Shown here: one piece after another, positions 24,407 through 36,613 of the stretch
How positions within the stretch are numbered: the stretch's first letter is position 1
Layout: each line of letters starts with the position of its first letter
Assembly: GCA_040357565.1 (NCBI GenBank)
Contig: JBDODJ010000004.1
Reading direction: 5' to 3' (one strand)
DNA length: 64,000 nt
From: Cercozoa sp. M6MM
Taxonomy: Eukaryota; Endomyxa: Ascetosporea
The notes under the pieces: model-generated
Told to the model about the DNA's origin: nothing
The model's database searches: none
What the model saw: the letters and a program-made list of their open reading frames with translations, nothing else
Program-made: the position numbers and the translations under genes

Positions 24407-27400
24407 TCAACTCTCCTCGAGTTCGAGGGCACACTCACGTGCCTTGAGCATCGATCGAGCCACCTGTAGTAGCAGTCACACATGTACAAGTATGCGACTT
24501 GCCTCAGCGAGCAAAGATAACAGGATACGAGTGTGAGTGCGCCAATACGAATGGCCTGGGCTCGGTTGCTCGGACGCCAGAAGTCGTTGCGCTCGTGCAC
24601 GGCAATAAAGCCAGCGGTGCACATCTAGATACACAACCCAACACATCACTAAAGCGCCTCAAGACACACTCCCAGTTAGAGTGAAGTCACATCGCAAGCA
24701 CGGCGTCGTTGTTCGGTGAGAAAGCCGTCGTCCAAGGTCGGCAGCTTGAGTGATGCGCACGTCGAGCAACTCGATCTCTACTTGTGTGTATAAGTATATA
24801 TAGTTACGCATATATCAGACTACAAGTATGTAAGGAAATATTGCAGCAGGGGCTACCAGGCAGAACTTGCAGGTGTGGCGACGCAGCTTCCAGCCAAAGG
24901 CACGGCCGCACAGTTCGCACTCTGCGGCCGGCGACGAGGCCACTCCAGCCGGTCGCGGTCGGTGCAGCAGCGTCGTCAGTCGCTCCGGCGACAGCGAGAC
25001 CGCCGACGCGGCGGCCACCACGCGTTCCTGCGCCTCGCGCAGCAGTGCCATCGTGGACTACACACACACCTCAGTTTGACCCCTTGTTCAATCAACTCAC
25101 ATGTGGCACTGACTGACCTTGAAGTCGGCACGCTGTGGCGACGTCAGATCCGCAAAGAGTCGCAGCAGCGACAGCAGACGCAACGAGTGTTGCAGAGGAA
25201 AGTCCAACTGCACCAAAGGGACACACTTCCAACACTGGCACCTACACACTCGAGACATATAGCTACTATATACCAAGGCTTCCATTTCGAACGGACGGGC
25301 AATGTCGCTCTTGCCACTCGCCGAGCACAGAGTGCTCTCACCGGAACCTGTGTACATCGTTAATAGATACCCGAATATGTACATCTGTACACACAAGCAC
25401 ACACACACATATATATATATATGTATATTATGTATGTATGTATGTATGTATGTATGTATGTATGTATGTATGTATNNNNNNNNNNTATGTATGTATGTAT
25501 GTATGTATGTATGTATGTATGTATGTATGTATAGACACAATGATACCCACAAGCTCAGGTGTGTTGTTAAACTGGAGCAGCAGTCTAACAGAGAGGACAC
25601 ATTGCAACATGCAGAATGGCAGTGCAGCAGGTACGGAGGTGCCGACGTGCAGAAGGAACCGTCGGACGGCACGAACGAACGCCATTGCGACAGGACTTTA
25701 CGCAGTCGCTTGTGCTTATCGTCACTACATAAGGCAGATACGGGGGTAAGGGGTAAAGGTGTAAAGGGGTAAAGGCGTGGAAGAAAGGAGTGATGTACGC
25801 CGCGAGTTCGTCGAGAGCACGCAGCGTCTGTGAGACAGCCACGGCGTCGACGCAGAGGTCACGCACCGCACCAAACACGGCGCGTACCTGAAGTGGTAAG
25901 AAAGGGTAACGGGTAAAGATGGTAGGTAAGGGTGGTAGGTAAGGATGGTAGGTAAGGGTGGTAAGGGTGGTATGGATGGTAGGTAAGGGTGGAAGGGCGG
26001 NNNNNNNNNNTGGTAGGTAAGGGTGGAAGGGTGGTAGGTAAGGGTGGAAGGGTGGTAGGTAAGGCTGGCTACAGGAGCAACGAGACGCGTCGATTCGGAC
26101 CCGTCGGCCCACGCATCGCCGGACGTGTCACGTCGCAACACTTGCTGCAGCGCCCGCGACAAGTCCTCTCTGCAACAGGAGGCATACGGGGGGAGGATAT
26201 ATGGGTATGAGTAAAGTAAAGAGGTCAAGGGGTAAAGTACGAAGCAGTGCGAATGGCAGCACAGTGCGCATCGAGCGGCGACACGTCGACCGGCAACTCG
26301 TAGTCGGACGACTCCTGCACCAGAGGAATATGGTGCCCAATGATAGCCATCCACAGGGGAGTCACAGACGGTGTACATGTGACAGGGCAGCTTGCAGTTG
26401 CGGGATCAACTCGCGTTGGATGGCACCCAATGCAGCACTGCACAGGTCAGAACGGGGACGGTGCAGCACTCACTCCACATGATTGGGTGACCACGTGCGA
26501 TACCTGAGTTCACCGTCGAGTCGCAGCGCACGTCGCAGCGCGTGGTACCTCAGTGAGTCTCGAATCTGTGCCACGTGTACATCCTCCAGTGAGACACCGT
26601 CACTCAGACTGAGTCACAAAGTACCGACGGTGCCATGGCACGCATCTTGGCCTGCAGCATCTCCTTCTCGCCGTCCACCGAGTCCGGGTCTGTCTCGGGT
26701 GCCACCGTGGCTACATAGACACGTGCCAGCCAGTCAGTCAGTCAGGGTCACATGGACGTGTCACGTGTGGCTACACTGGGTCAATACCAGAGCGTGCACG
26801 ACCGCCCACGGGCACCTGCATACCGCCCATACTGCTGGACGTGCTGGCACGCGAGGCTGCACACACATGCACATGTACACACACGTACACACCTGTAGAC
26901 ATGTACACACACGTGCACTGAATGCACAACACAGGCAGGCTACAGTAGCTACGAGGCACGAGTGTGCGCATACACACGGCTGGTGACTTGGTCAGTCTCC
27001 TAGAGTACAATTATCACAGTTTTGGGACAGGACAGGGTGTACAAAGGGGCAAGGGCAAAGGGCAAGGGCAAGGGCAAAGGGGCAAGGGCAAAGGGGCAAG
27101 GGCAAAGGGGCAAAGGGTGGGGGGGGGGGGGTAATGCTACAGCAGCAAGGCGCGGTGCTGCTCGAGAATGCGCACGAAGCGATCGCGTTCCTCCTGCGAC
27201 GGCGCGCGGAACTGGTACACTCGCAGTCGCTTATTCTACGGACACAAAGCCACGTGTCAGTGGGACCGTGTCAGTGGGACAGTGGGACACGTGTCAGTGG
27301 GACACGCGCCAAGTGGTACCTTTCCGTCACGTGCCTCGACTTGGAACTGATCGGCGCGTGTCGCATCGGGCGTAATACTCTGCGTGACCTCCAGAGGTAC

Positions 27401-28302
27401 GGCCCAGACATTGGCGTCGATCTGGACGGTATACATGGACGGTACAAATGAACACGGCAAAGATGTACACGGGCATGTGCTACCAGAGTTTGCGGCTCGG
27501 CCTGTGCATCGTGCGGGTCCTTGGAGTAGAACAAGTTGAACTGACACACTGACACGTAGCGCTGCTGCCAGCCCTTTAGTCTGCGCAACAAGGAGTAAGG
27601 GATAACGAATAAAGTGGCAAAGGGAGCTAAAGGGGAGGTGAAGGGGTAAAGGGAGGTGAAGGGGTACAGGGAAGGTGAAGGGGTAAAGGGGAGGTGGGGT
27701 AAAGGGGAGGTGAAGGACGTGAAGCAGGTATGGTGAACCTCGCAGGCGACTTCTTCTGCAGCCAAGTGCCGTAGTGCGGCAGCTGCGCCGCCTCCTGCAA
27801 CAGGCAGGCCGCAAAGTCGATTTCGTGCTCGTCCACGTCTCCTGTGCCAGTACAGAATACCGCAAGACACCTCACCCAGGTCGTGTGGATACCGGAGCCG
27901 GCGCTGCCGATAGCCTCGCCACGAGCGACCTATGCAAGAGGAACAGTACACACGGTGTACGTACAAACAGCAGAGAATACAGGGTCCAGTGCAGGCACGA
28001 CGGCATGTGGCTACACACTCATCGAGATTCGAGGCAAAGGCAGCAAGATATTCTACCAGATCTGCGTCGTAGTTCTCGGCATTGTTGAGCGACACCACTT
28101 GCGGCAGTTGCTCCTCTGTGCACACATGTCCCAGCACATTTACACACACATACATACACGCAGGAAATAGCTACGGTCCTGCGACTTGACCAGCTGCTGC
28201 CACAGCTGCGACGACGCACGTAGCACGTGCACGTCCATGGCGCACCAGGCTGCTGTGTCACGACGATGGTCGCGCACACTGCGCTGCCAGTCGTATGTGC
28301 TC

Positions 28303-28358
<56 letters not shown>
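24407..28358 (-). CDS. PH- and FYVE-domain phosphoinositide-binding protein (5' end lost in a gap)
   Basis: The minus-strand product begins inside or beyond the 100-N gap. The N-terminal helical part includes VLRASSQLWQQLVKSQDRS and LNNAENYDADLVEYLAAFAS. A PH domain follows: GTWLQKKS (about 27750), RLKGWQQRYVSVCQFNLFYS (about 27590-27530), then VYQFRAPSQEERDRFVRILE near 27200. A long helical middle runs to about 25050. A FYVE zinc finger closes the protein: CELCGRAFGWKLRRHTCKFC (about 24935-24865), an intron, CSTCASLKLP and RRRACD near 24700, then VCTAGF after another intron; together these give the eight Cys/His ligands. The C-terminus reads ARSMLKARECALELEES with the stop at 24409-24407. 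FYVE and PH domains bind PI3P and other phosphoinositides on endosomes. The cargo or effector role is unknown. Confidence 0.75.
25422..25531. repeat. (TATG)n microsatellite with a 10-N gap
   Basis: Tetranucleotide TATG run in a PH-FYVE intron. Ns fill 25476-25485, so the array length is unresolved. Confidence 0.9.
25900..26068. repeat. GGTAGGTAAGGGTGGAAGG minisatellite with a 10-N gap
   Basis: Degenerate 10-19 bp units rich in GGTAAGGGTGG, with Ns at 26001-26010. It lies in an intron of the minus-strand PH-FYVE gene, where the transcript is pyrimidine-rich (CCACCCTTACC). Confidence 0.85.
27038..27131. repeat. GGGCAAAGGGGCAA minisatellite and poly-G run
   Basis: About seven units of AGGGGCAAGGGCAA type followed by a G homopolymer at about 27119-27131. 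Intronic in the PH-FYVE gene, pyrimidine-rich in sense orientation. Confidence 0.8.
27600..27722. repeat. GGTGAAGGGGTAAAGGGGA minisatellite
   Basis: Five to six degenerate units inside a PH-domain intron of the PH-FYVE gene. The sense strand carries repeated CTTTACCCC. Confidence 0.8.
28311..28358. repeat. (CA)n microsatellite abutting the scaffold gap
   Basis: Pure CA run ending at the first N, which probably caused the assembly break. Confidence 0.9.
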
Positions 28359-28458
28359 NNNNNNNNNNNNNNNNNNNNNNNNNNNNNNNNNNNNNNNNNN
28401 NNNNNNNNNNNNNNNNNNNNNNNNNNNNNNNNNNNNNNNNNNNNNNNNNNNNNNNNNN
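28359..28458. other. 100-N assembly gap
   Basis: Fixed-size gap of unknown true length. It removes the 5' ends of two divergent genes, the PH-FYVE gene and eIF3c. Confidence 0.99.
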
Positions 28459-28497
28459 CCCCCCCCCCACTCCACCCCTTACCTCCCCCTGATACAG

Positions 28498-31333
28498 GTC
28501 AAGAAGGACAAGAGCGCCGAGCAGAAGGCGGCCGCTGAGCGCAAGAAGAAGGTGTCTTGTTTGTGTGGTAGGTGAGGTACCTCCAATTGTAGATTGTTTG
28601 GCAGGAGCGTGAGGAGAAACGCCGTCTGCGCGCTGCCGAGCGCAAGAAGCAGCTCGAGGCCAAGGAGAAGGCCAAGGAGGCCGCCGAGGCTGCCAAGGTG
28701 CCTCATCACCCTCATGTTCACACCCACGTTTACACCCACACTTCTCAAACACCTATTCTTTCCCGCAGAAGAAGGCCGGTCTGTCGCCTAAGGCGATTCG
28801 CGAGAAGCTCGCGACGATCGTGCGACAGCGCGGTCTGACGGGCAAGGCCGACGTTACCACTGTACCCCTACCCCTATGCATGGGCTCATGTGAGACGTGT
28901 ACGTGTTGGGCAGGTGGTCAAGGAGCTTGAGCGACTGAGCAAGCACGTGCCGACGGAGGAGCCGGTGCTGCTGACGCGCGTGCAGCTGGCGCTGGTGGGT
29001 GCCATCCTGGACATCTCGAGCAACCGCACGACGGCGCTGCCGACCAAGCTGTGGACGCGCGCCTACGCGCTGCTGGTTAAGGTGGTGAACTTCCTGCGCG
29101 ACAACATCGGTACCGTGCAGCTCGTCGAGGCCAACGAGGCCATCAGCGACCTCACGGCCGAGGAGCAGGAGGCCGCCGGCGTCGCCGAGCGCAAGGAACT
29201 CGCTTCGGTCATCGAAGGTGTCCCGGCCATCAAGCCGGCCGAGAAGGAGGTACTTCATGCTCCCTATCCTCCCTGAATAAGCTTATCATCCACTCACCCT
29301 GTGACAGAAGGAGGACGAAGAGGAGGCCCCGGTGAACGAGACGCGCATCGCAGGCAACCTGCTGGGCTACGTGCTGTTGCTCAAGCAGGAGTGGTACCGC
29401 TCGCTGCAGCTCATGTCGGCGCACTCGGCTGCCGACTACGAGGAGCGACAGGCCGACGACGAGAAGGTCGTGGCTCTCTGCGAGCTGGCGCGCGCCTACT
29501 ACCAGGAGGTGCACGGCACCACGCCTCCTGAGGGTGACAAGCCGCTGGTGCGTTCCTTACCCTGCCACCCACTCACCGCTTTTACCCCTTGTATGTGTGT
29601 GGCAGGACACGCTGCAGCAGCAAGCGCGTCTGGCCAGCGAGATCCTCTCGTTCGCGTGCGTGCACTTCGACGCCGACGTGGCCAAGCGCGTCGTCGAGCA
29701 TCGCGCTCTCGCCGCGGCGCACCCTACGCGCCCCAAGCCGCTCCTCGTGCTCGGTGGCGAGGACAAGGATGGGTGCCCCTCCCTCCAGCTTGCCCTATGT
29801 CTATCTGTGACCTCCAACAATGACGTGTTGTAGCGACGTGCCGGCCGCGCAGGCGCGTGTGAACCGTCTGGTGCGCTTCGTGCTGCAGAACGGCAGCGAG
29901 TCGCTCAAGCTGCGTGCGGTGCTGTGCCGCGTTTACTACGACGCGCTGCACGGCGACTTCTTTGCTGCGCGTGACCTCATGGTACCACGCACCCTCTTTT
30001 GCCCTCTACACTTTTACCCCCCCCCCATGTAGCTCATGAGCAAGGCGCCGTACAAGGTCGAGTCCACCGACGCCAACACGCAGATCCTGTTCAACCGCGC
30101 GCAGGCGCAGCTCGGCCTTGCTGCCTTCCGTATCGGCCGTCTGGGTATACCCCTCCCCCCGGTAGTTGTTGTATTCTATGTAAACCCGTGGCGTATAGGC
30201 GACGCGCTCAAGATCCTGGGTGAGCTATTTGGCGAGAGCGAGTTGAGCAAGTACCAGGCGCGCAACAAGCAGCAGATGAACCCGATGGCACGTGCGCGCA
30301 AGCTGCTGGGCCAAGGTATCCAGGTCAGCCGACACTGGGAGGACCGCGACCTGAAGCGCGAGCGTCAGGAGCGTCTGCGTGTGCTTCCGGTGCATATGCA
30401 CCTCAACGTTGACATGCTAGAGTGTGCGCACCTGCTGGCGGCGCTGGTGCTCGACGTGCCCGAGAAGGCGCACGCCGACGCAGCTCTGGACGACAAGCTG
30501 CAGCGACAGAGCTGCCGCAGTCAGGTGTTCCGCAAGCACATGGAGCGCTTCGAAAGCCAGGTGTTCCGTGGACCGCCCGACTCTGCGCGCGCCCAGGTCT
30601 TCACGGCTGCTCTGGCCATGCGCGATGGCGACCTGCCCGAGTGTAGCTTTACCCTTCTACTTACTCCTATCCCCTCCCCCTGATATGGACCTGTCCTGTT
30701 GTAGGTCTCGAGATGCTGCGCACGCTCTCGCTGTGGCAGCAGCTGGCCGACACGTACTTGGTGGCGTCGGACGAGCTGGAGAAGGAGCTGCTTATGCGCG
30801 TGCGTGAGTCGGCCCTGGCCACGTACCTGTACGCGTACGGTGCGCAGTACAAGAGTCTCGGCACGGCGCTGCTGTGCGAGATGTTCGAGCTCTCGGAGCA
30901 GGTGCTGCGGCGTGTCGTGACGCGACTCATTGCCGAACGCAAGCTGCAGGGTCGTTGGGATGCGCCCACCGGCACCGTCGTCATGCGTGCCGCCCGTGCC
31001 AACCGACTGCAGGTATCATGTCTTTCCTCCCTCCGTGTTGTTCCTCGTCTATCTCCTGTGCACTCGCAACAGCATGCCGCTCTGCTCTTTGCCGACCGAC
31101 TGCACCAGCTGCATGAACAGAACGAGCGCGTGCTGAACCCGGGCTACGAGCACACGCAGTCGCACGGCGGCAAGCGCTACGGCGGCGCTCGCGATGTACA
31201 TGCCCTCTGCTATATATATATATATACAATATATTTTGTGTATTATATTAATATTGATCTCTTTGTCGGATAGAACCAGCGCTATGAGCGTCGCACTGGC
31301 GGTCGTCAGTCGCGTCAGCAGCGCAGGCACTAA
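28498..31333 (+). CDS. EIF3C: Translation initiation factor eIF3 subunit C (N-terminus in gap)
   Basis: eIF3c is a core PCI subunit of the 40S-binding initiation factor eIF3. The first visible exon starts after CCCCTGATACAG at 28498 with a Lys-rich VKKDKSAEQKAAAERKKK. Conserved parts follow: IREKLATIVRQRG, LTRVQLALVGAILDISSNR (about 28980), NETRIAGNLLGYVLLLKQEW, VLCRVYYDALHGDFFAARDL, LMSKAPYKVESTDANTQILF, then LNRAQ...LGLAAFR. Next come HMHLNVDMLECAHLLAALVL (about 30398) and the PCI/winged-helix end SLGTALLCEMFELSEQVLRR (about 30855). The tail is RGG-like, NQRYERRTGGRQSRQQRRH, stop TAA 31331-31333. About eleven introns interrupt it. Its donors are weak (GTAC, GTGC, GTTA). The acidic N-terminal region typical of eIF3c is missing because of the gap. 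Confidence 0.9.
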
Positions 31334-31425
31334 GCATGAAAATTCCGCTATGTGCGAGCGGTGATGGCCACTTTTTAGCCCTCGAGTTTCGTATATTTAC
31401 ACTTTGCTTTCAATGGCGTGATCAG

Positions 31426-31605
31426 TGTTACAGTATAAACAACTGTATCCGCGCGGAAAAACTAGAGGACAGGTAGAAGCGAAGACCACTCAGTTCTGAC
31501 GACAACTTTGGCCCAACTGAATTGTGGAGGTAATCGAATTTACTCAAACTCACACTTGGCTCCCTCCAAGAACAGACTTTCTGGCAAAGTGTCCTGTCCA
31601 TGGCC
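31426..31605 (+). repeat. Interspersed repeat copy with TGTTACAG head (diverged)
   Basis: Starts TGTTACAG followed by CTGTATCC(G)CGCGGAA as at 21421. About 100 bp later it carries CACTTGGC..CCCTCCAAG and AACAGACTTTCT, which match the solo-LTR candidate near 21890-21935, so the middle is deleted relative to that copy. It lies between the convergent eIF3c and hydroxylase 3' ends (31334-31820), where I see no gene. Confidence 0.65.
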
Positions 31606-31820
31606 AATTGACTTTTCCTTATGCATGTACGGTTTCAGACCGACTAAACGTAACTTCGAGTTCCTTTAGTTCAGTTAATGTGACAAGTTGCCGTGTGTAG
31701 TCTCAGTCAAGTTGCGCCGCTCAAATACCTTAACTTGACTGAGTGGTACAATCGTACTAACAGTTGTGCAATCACCTTAAAAATGAACGCTGGGCGCAGG
31801 TAACCCATAAAGTACTTCAT

Positions 31821-33426
31821 TCATGCCGATTTAGGGAGGTGCAAGTCCCCGCGTGCGATGCGACGTTTCTGTCGCTGCAGCGGAATGCGATCCGTGCGCA
31901 TCAGCAAATCCCACAGGCCGATTCCGTCTGCAATGTTTGTGTAAAAATAATATCTGCCAAGTCACAATGTGACGTGTATGGGGGGGGGGGGGGAAAAACT
32001 TACAGAAAACATTTCCATAGGCGTGGTGAGCTGGGTACATCAGGCATTCATTGATCGATCAATCATGTAACGTGCACATCCTCTACCTTCGTGACTCAGA
32101 GGAGTGGGCAGTATCGGAAACACGAATCCCGAGTGTGTCTAAATGGAGCGGCATCGATCGAGAATGCATGTGAATTGAGAAATAAAGGTACATGCGCGGC
32201 GTTGATGGAAGCCAAAGTGGCTATCCACACGTGACAAAGCATCGGCATGTTCATGTAAGTTGCATGCAAAACAAGACTGATGGCGGCTGCTGGCAGACTT
32301 TGTGTCTGGACATGTTGATGGCATACACCTCTTTCTGGATTGTCCAGATATTGACTCACCAAGATGTAGTCGGGAGCAGTCATGTAGGCACCTGACAGTG
32401 CCGTGCTCGCAAAGGTACGGTGATGCAGTGCATGAACGCGTTTGTACAGCAGCGGGTGGTGCATCAGTCGGTGCATCCAGTAGAAACTGCCACAGATACA
32501 AAGTATATATATATATATATATATTTATGTAGTTAATACATACATAGACAGATATGTATACGCAAGCGCTTAGATATCACGTTTAGGTATACACATATTG
32601 ATACCATACGCTAAGTGACACTTGTACCCAGTGTCAAAGACGGTCAATGCACCCAAGGTGATAAATAGGCAGTGCACCACGTGCCACATGTCGCGCCCAA
32701 GATCATATTGCAATGACACTCCTTTCCACACCGCTTCTGTCTCAAACCACAATACAACATTTTCGTAAACCACAATAAATGTATTTAGTTGCAGTACGCC
32801 CATCAAACAGATGATAGAAGACGACATAGAGAGTCAAGCAGTGCCAGAGCACGTGGTTTAGCACGACCGTGGGCCACATATCTGCCAACAAAAGCATAGA
32901 ACGCCTTATTTAGAGTGTTCCTGCAAAGAACTACCACGCCAAGACACTGCGTTTGACCGAAAGTCGCGCTTGTGCACCTTCTTGGAAGGGAAACAGTTGT
33001 CTAAATTTACATTCGCACGTTTCCGACAGGCATAATTTATCATTAGACGCTTGCTCGATAAGAACACGATGAAACATACAGTGGTCCAACAGATGATAGA
33101 TGCAACTGGAAATCGTGAATCCAACAGAAAACAGCAACGACGGGAAGCTGCAACAGCATGTGAGTTTCATTTGTGCTGTGCAGTCGGAGAAGCTCACCAA
33201 ATCCTTCCAAAGTCAGGGCCGAATACTGCACAGCATTGCTGTTCCAACCAGTACAGCGCAGACAACACCGGCGACCTGCCACAATGCCAATTTCAACACG
33301 CTTAAAAAGGAACCTTTTCGGTCGAAAGTAGATTTACTTTGGCAGCAGGAGAAACAAAGTCAAGCTGTATGTGGTGTACTCGACCGCAGTTTGTCGCACC
33401 AATTTCCACAACTCAGCCGCGCGCAT
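31821..33426 (-). CDS. Fatty acid hydroxylase / sterol desaturase family membrane enzyme
   Basis: The di-iron histidine boxes are plain on the minus strand: MHRLMHHPLLYKRVHALHHR near 32475-32415 contains HRxxHH and HxxHH. A later HHAYGN near 32030 and LWDLLMRTDRIPLQRQKRR match the closing WDRLFGTD-type motif. Stop at 31823-31821 (DLHLPKSA). The start is best taken at 33426-33424 (MRAAELWKLVRQTAVEY, then a hydrophobic YSLTLFLLLP), joined over GTAAAT...GCAG to SPVLSALYWLEQQC. The segment between that start and the His boxes contains hydrophobic helices, but its joins are provisional. Family members oxidise C4-methyl sterols, desaturate at C5, or hydroxylate sphingoid or fatty chains in the ER. 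The precise substrate cannot be read here. Confidence 0.75.
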
Positions 33427-34110
33427 GTGAAGTTAGCTTTCTGCCAAGCTTCAACTGACAATTGGTAAAGACTTGGGGAGGATTTAAATTTCCAAAAAAC
33501 GCACGTGGCAGTTCCGTTTTCAATCGCAATCCCGTTTTTCGTCAAAAGTCGACCAAACTCGACTTTGGGTGCTTAAAGTGCGCAAGTTTGTCCCAAATCA
33601 AGCCACACTTCAGACTGCAGTGCCAAAACTCGGCAAATCGCAGGGGTTTTGGCCAAGTGTAAAAAAACTGGAAACTGGCAACAGCACGTTTTGTACGTGG
33701 CAATGATGTGTGTGTGTCATGGCTCTGCCCCGTGTACGACGGGTCATGTAGCCCCATGGATTTTTACTGACAAAGAGTACAGTTCAGCGGGACCGCAAGT
33801 TGATTTTTTTCTTTCTTTTCACCCGGTCGTTTGGGCAGTTTTCAGTTGCATTGCGGTGGGCTCAGTGCTAGCCCTTATCCTGCATGGCGCTAGCTAACTT
33901 CCTAGCTCCTTCCGCTACGTCAGTCTGCAGCGAAATAACTCGAATGTCTACTAGTCTAGTTTCGATGCTAATTTACCTACAGTAGCTAGCGTAAAACACC
34001 CCAAGACCGGTACGGTGAGTCAGGGTTTCCGAGTAGACTGTCCAGACTGGCACGACCGGCGAAAGTGCACTGCGTCATGAAGCGAAGACGTCCAACAAAC
34101 ATGGCTGGAC
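33427..34110. other. Intergenic region, tandem minus-strand genes
   Basis: These 684 bp separate the hydroxylase start from the NOP53 stop. They hold the hydroxylase promoter and NOP53 3' UTR. A direct GCTAGCTAAC-like patch lies near 33887. I see no ORF or RNA gene that I would support. Confidence 0.45.
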
Positions 34111-34539
34111 TCACTTTTCTTGCTTCCGAGCAGCCTCCTTCTGCAGCACACAAAGTCACAAGGAATAATCACAGGAACAGACACACAAAGCAATTGAAAA
34201 GCAAGACTCGCGTCTACCCTGCGAGCAACCTTGCGCTTGAGGCCAGCATTGGGGTCTGCAGCAACGATGCAAATACACACATAGGTGTGTAGCAATCGGT
34301 CCCAGTGTACCCAGCACAGAGATATCGACGCCCTTCCAGCCCTTGCGCGAGTAGGCGAGCGTCTTGTGCTTCTTCTTGTGCGACGAGGTGTCGCGCACGC
34401 GCGGCGCGATGAGCATACGGCGCTGCCACGAATTCAGCGTGTCGACTAGCAGCGAGCCGTCGGTCGAGATGGTGCGCGCGTTGAAGGTCTGCTCTTCCGG
34501 CAGCTGCACGGCCGGCCGACTGGGCTCGTAGCTAACGCA

Positions 34540-34622
<83 letters not shown>

Positions 34623-36469
34623 CAACAACAAATACTACTACATGTACATCGAGCCACAGTGAGGTAGAATCACAAACATACTCATGTCGACCAAGCTTCT
34701 TGACGGCCGTCTTGTCGCGCTCCTCGCGCAGCTGGCGCAACTGCTCACGCTCGGCCTCTTGTTGTTTTGCCTCCTCTGTTTTGGGTCAAGAGGTAAGAAG
34801 TAAGAGAGTAGGGGATGGGGGAGGGGGTAAGTAAGAGCGTACCGCGTGCACGTCGCTTAGCTCCGTGAATGTCGTGCTGTGCATGCCGCAGTGCCTTCTC
34901 AGCGCGCCGCCGTTCTACCTCGCGCAGGTGCTCGCGGTGTCGCTTCTCCTTGTTACGTTCCTGGCGCGTCTTGCGGAGACTACATGTACACATGTACAGG
35001 TGTATACGCGGACGGTACAATTGGACAAATGTACCCGTCGAGACGCGGCGCAGTCATGGGGTCGTCGACGTCCTCGTCGCTCGAGTAGTCGTCGTCCGAG
35101 TCGGCCGTGAAGGCACGCAGTCGTGCCGCCAGCTTGGCCTGCTCGAGCTCCTGCAGACGCTGCTTGAGGCGCTGCTCCTCCTGGCCACGCTCGAGTTCGA
35201 CGCGCCCGGCGGCAGCGAGAGCCTCGCTGTGGTCCTCCTCGGTCGGGTTGTAGGATGCGCCGGCCGACGGCACCACGAGACGCCCGCTGCGCGACTTGGC
35301 CGGTGCATCGTGTACCCGGTGCACGCGCTGCCGCAGCGGGTTTTCCAACTCGAACTGTAGACGACCCTGGCCGCTCACAACGAGCTTCTGCGGCTCTGCC
35401 GGCGCCTCACCGGTGCTGCACTTCTTTATAGAAACAGACAAAACACCAGACACGCAAATGAGGTACCTGCCCCAGATGTCCATACTCTGCAACTCCTCAT
35501 CAGCCATGGCACCCATGTCTTCCACCTCCTGCATAAGACACAAGTACTCAACCACAGAGACACCAAGTGGAAAAGCAAGGTTACAGCCAAAGCGGCATCC
35601 TCTTTGGCCTTGAAACTCGTTCGGCTTCCGCGTTGCTGTGTGAGTCGCGGCGGACGCACCTCCTCGCGGTTGAGCACCTGTTGGCAGTGCGGGATATACA
35701 GACATACAGGGATAGGGTAACACCAAGACAAAGGAACGAGGCCAAGGTAGTACCTGACCCAGCGTGCTAGACTTGTCGGCCAGCACCTTGCGCGACTTGC
35801 GGTAGCGCTGGAGACGCCGCTGCTGGCGCTGGCGCTCCTCGCGGCCGATGCGCGGTTTGGCGGCCACCTGCGCCTCGGCGCGCTTGCGCATCAGCTCAAC
35901 GCCACGTGCCTGACACAAAGAGATAATACAGGACATACACAGGGCATACACAGGACAGAACGGTAGCACGCCAACCCTACACAAGAAACACACCTCCTCC
36001 TCGGCAGCACGACGCAATTCGGCTCTCCAATGCGGCTCATTCTCACTCTCACCTGCGCATGATATTTCCAGTTCTGCACGCCTCTGTATCCTTAAAGAAA
36101 ACACGTACCGGTCAAAGCGATACGAGTGACCATAGCGACAGTGTCCTATAAGAACCAATGAAGAGAGTGCGTTCGCAAGGGGCAGAGAGAGCAAGGAAGC
36201 ACCTGTGAAGTGCCAGCGCGCAGTGCCTGCCAGTGAGCCAGCGTCTTCTTCGAAGCCTTTTGAATCGTGCCCGTCGTGTCGAGGGTGAACAGCTCCTCGT
36301 CCGACTTCTCGGTCAGCGCCTGCGTACCAACAACGTTTTCGCGTCAACCACCAAAAGCATTGTTGATCAAACGGGAACAAAACGAACTCACCGCCTGCTC
36401 CAGAATGGTGTGCGAGTCGACCTTGGTCGACGTACGCCATCTCTGCTTCCGTGTGCGCGACTTACCCAT
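34111..36469 (-). CDS. NOP53: Ribosome biogenesis protein NOP53 (GLTSCR2 family)
   Basis: Nop53 is a late 60S pre-ribosome factor that recruits the exosome helicase Mtr4 for 7S pre-rRNA processing in the nucleolus. The start is 36469-36467 (MGKSRTRKQRWRTSTK). Recognisable blocks in family order are DEELFTLDTTGTIQK (36310-36250), a basic QRQQRRLQRYRKSRKVLADK region, DEELQSMDIWG (the AGDLWG block), VVPSAGASYNPTEEDHSEAL (the HAGKSYNP block, about 35270-35215), and an ERNKEKRHREHLREVERR helix. Next come LPEEQTFNARTISTDGSLLV near 34480 and SHKKKHKTLAYSRKGWKG at the end of the conserved core, and the terminal EAARKQEK with the stop at 34113-34111. About eight introns are present, one holding a long (CA)n. 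The order and spacing of these blocks make the assignment firm. Confidence 0.85.
34544..34619. repeat. (CA)n microsatellite in a NOP53 intron
   Basis: Pure CA dinucleotides, about 35 units, directly upstream (in transcript terms) of the exon encoding SYEPSRPAVQLPEE. Confidence 0.9.
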
Positions 36470-36613
36470 ATTAAAGTTTGCACGCCACTGCTACCGTTCG
36501 CAGGTCTCTGGAGTCATAAGCGATTGTCTTTTATGATTGTGATCTTCAGCGCTCTGAAAAAATGCTCGCTTTGTCGCTCCTTAGTGGGTGCCTGCGTGTA
36601 GTAATACAACTAA
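36470..36613. promoter_or_regulatory. Compact bidirectional promoter, NOP53 / TCAIM-like
   Basis: Only 144 bp separate two opposed start codons, so both transcripts must initiate within this interval or overlap. No TATA element is evident. Confidence 0.5.

Noticed and set aside
25900-26068. Telomere-like GGGTAA/GGTAAGGG repeats suggesting an internal telomeric sequence
   Set aside because: The units are degenerate and variable in length, occur only in introns and are strand-biased with transcription; a slippage-expanded pyrimidine tract explains them better.
34980-36440. A 486-residue uninterrupted minus-strand frame
   Set aside because: It runs through several NOP53 exons and introns in one frame; the family blocks require splicing, and parts of this frame (for example the stretch near 35700) are intronic.
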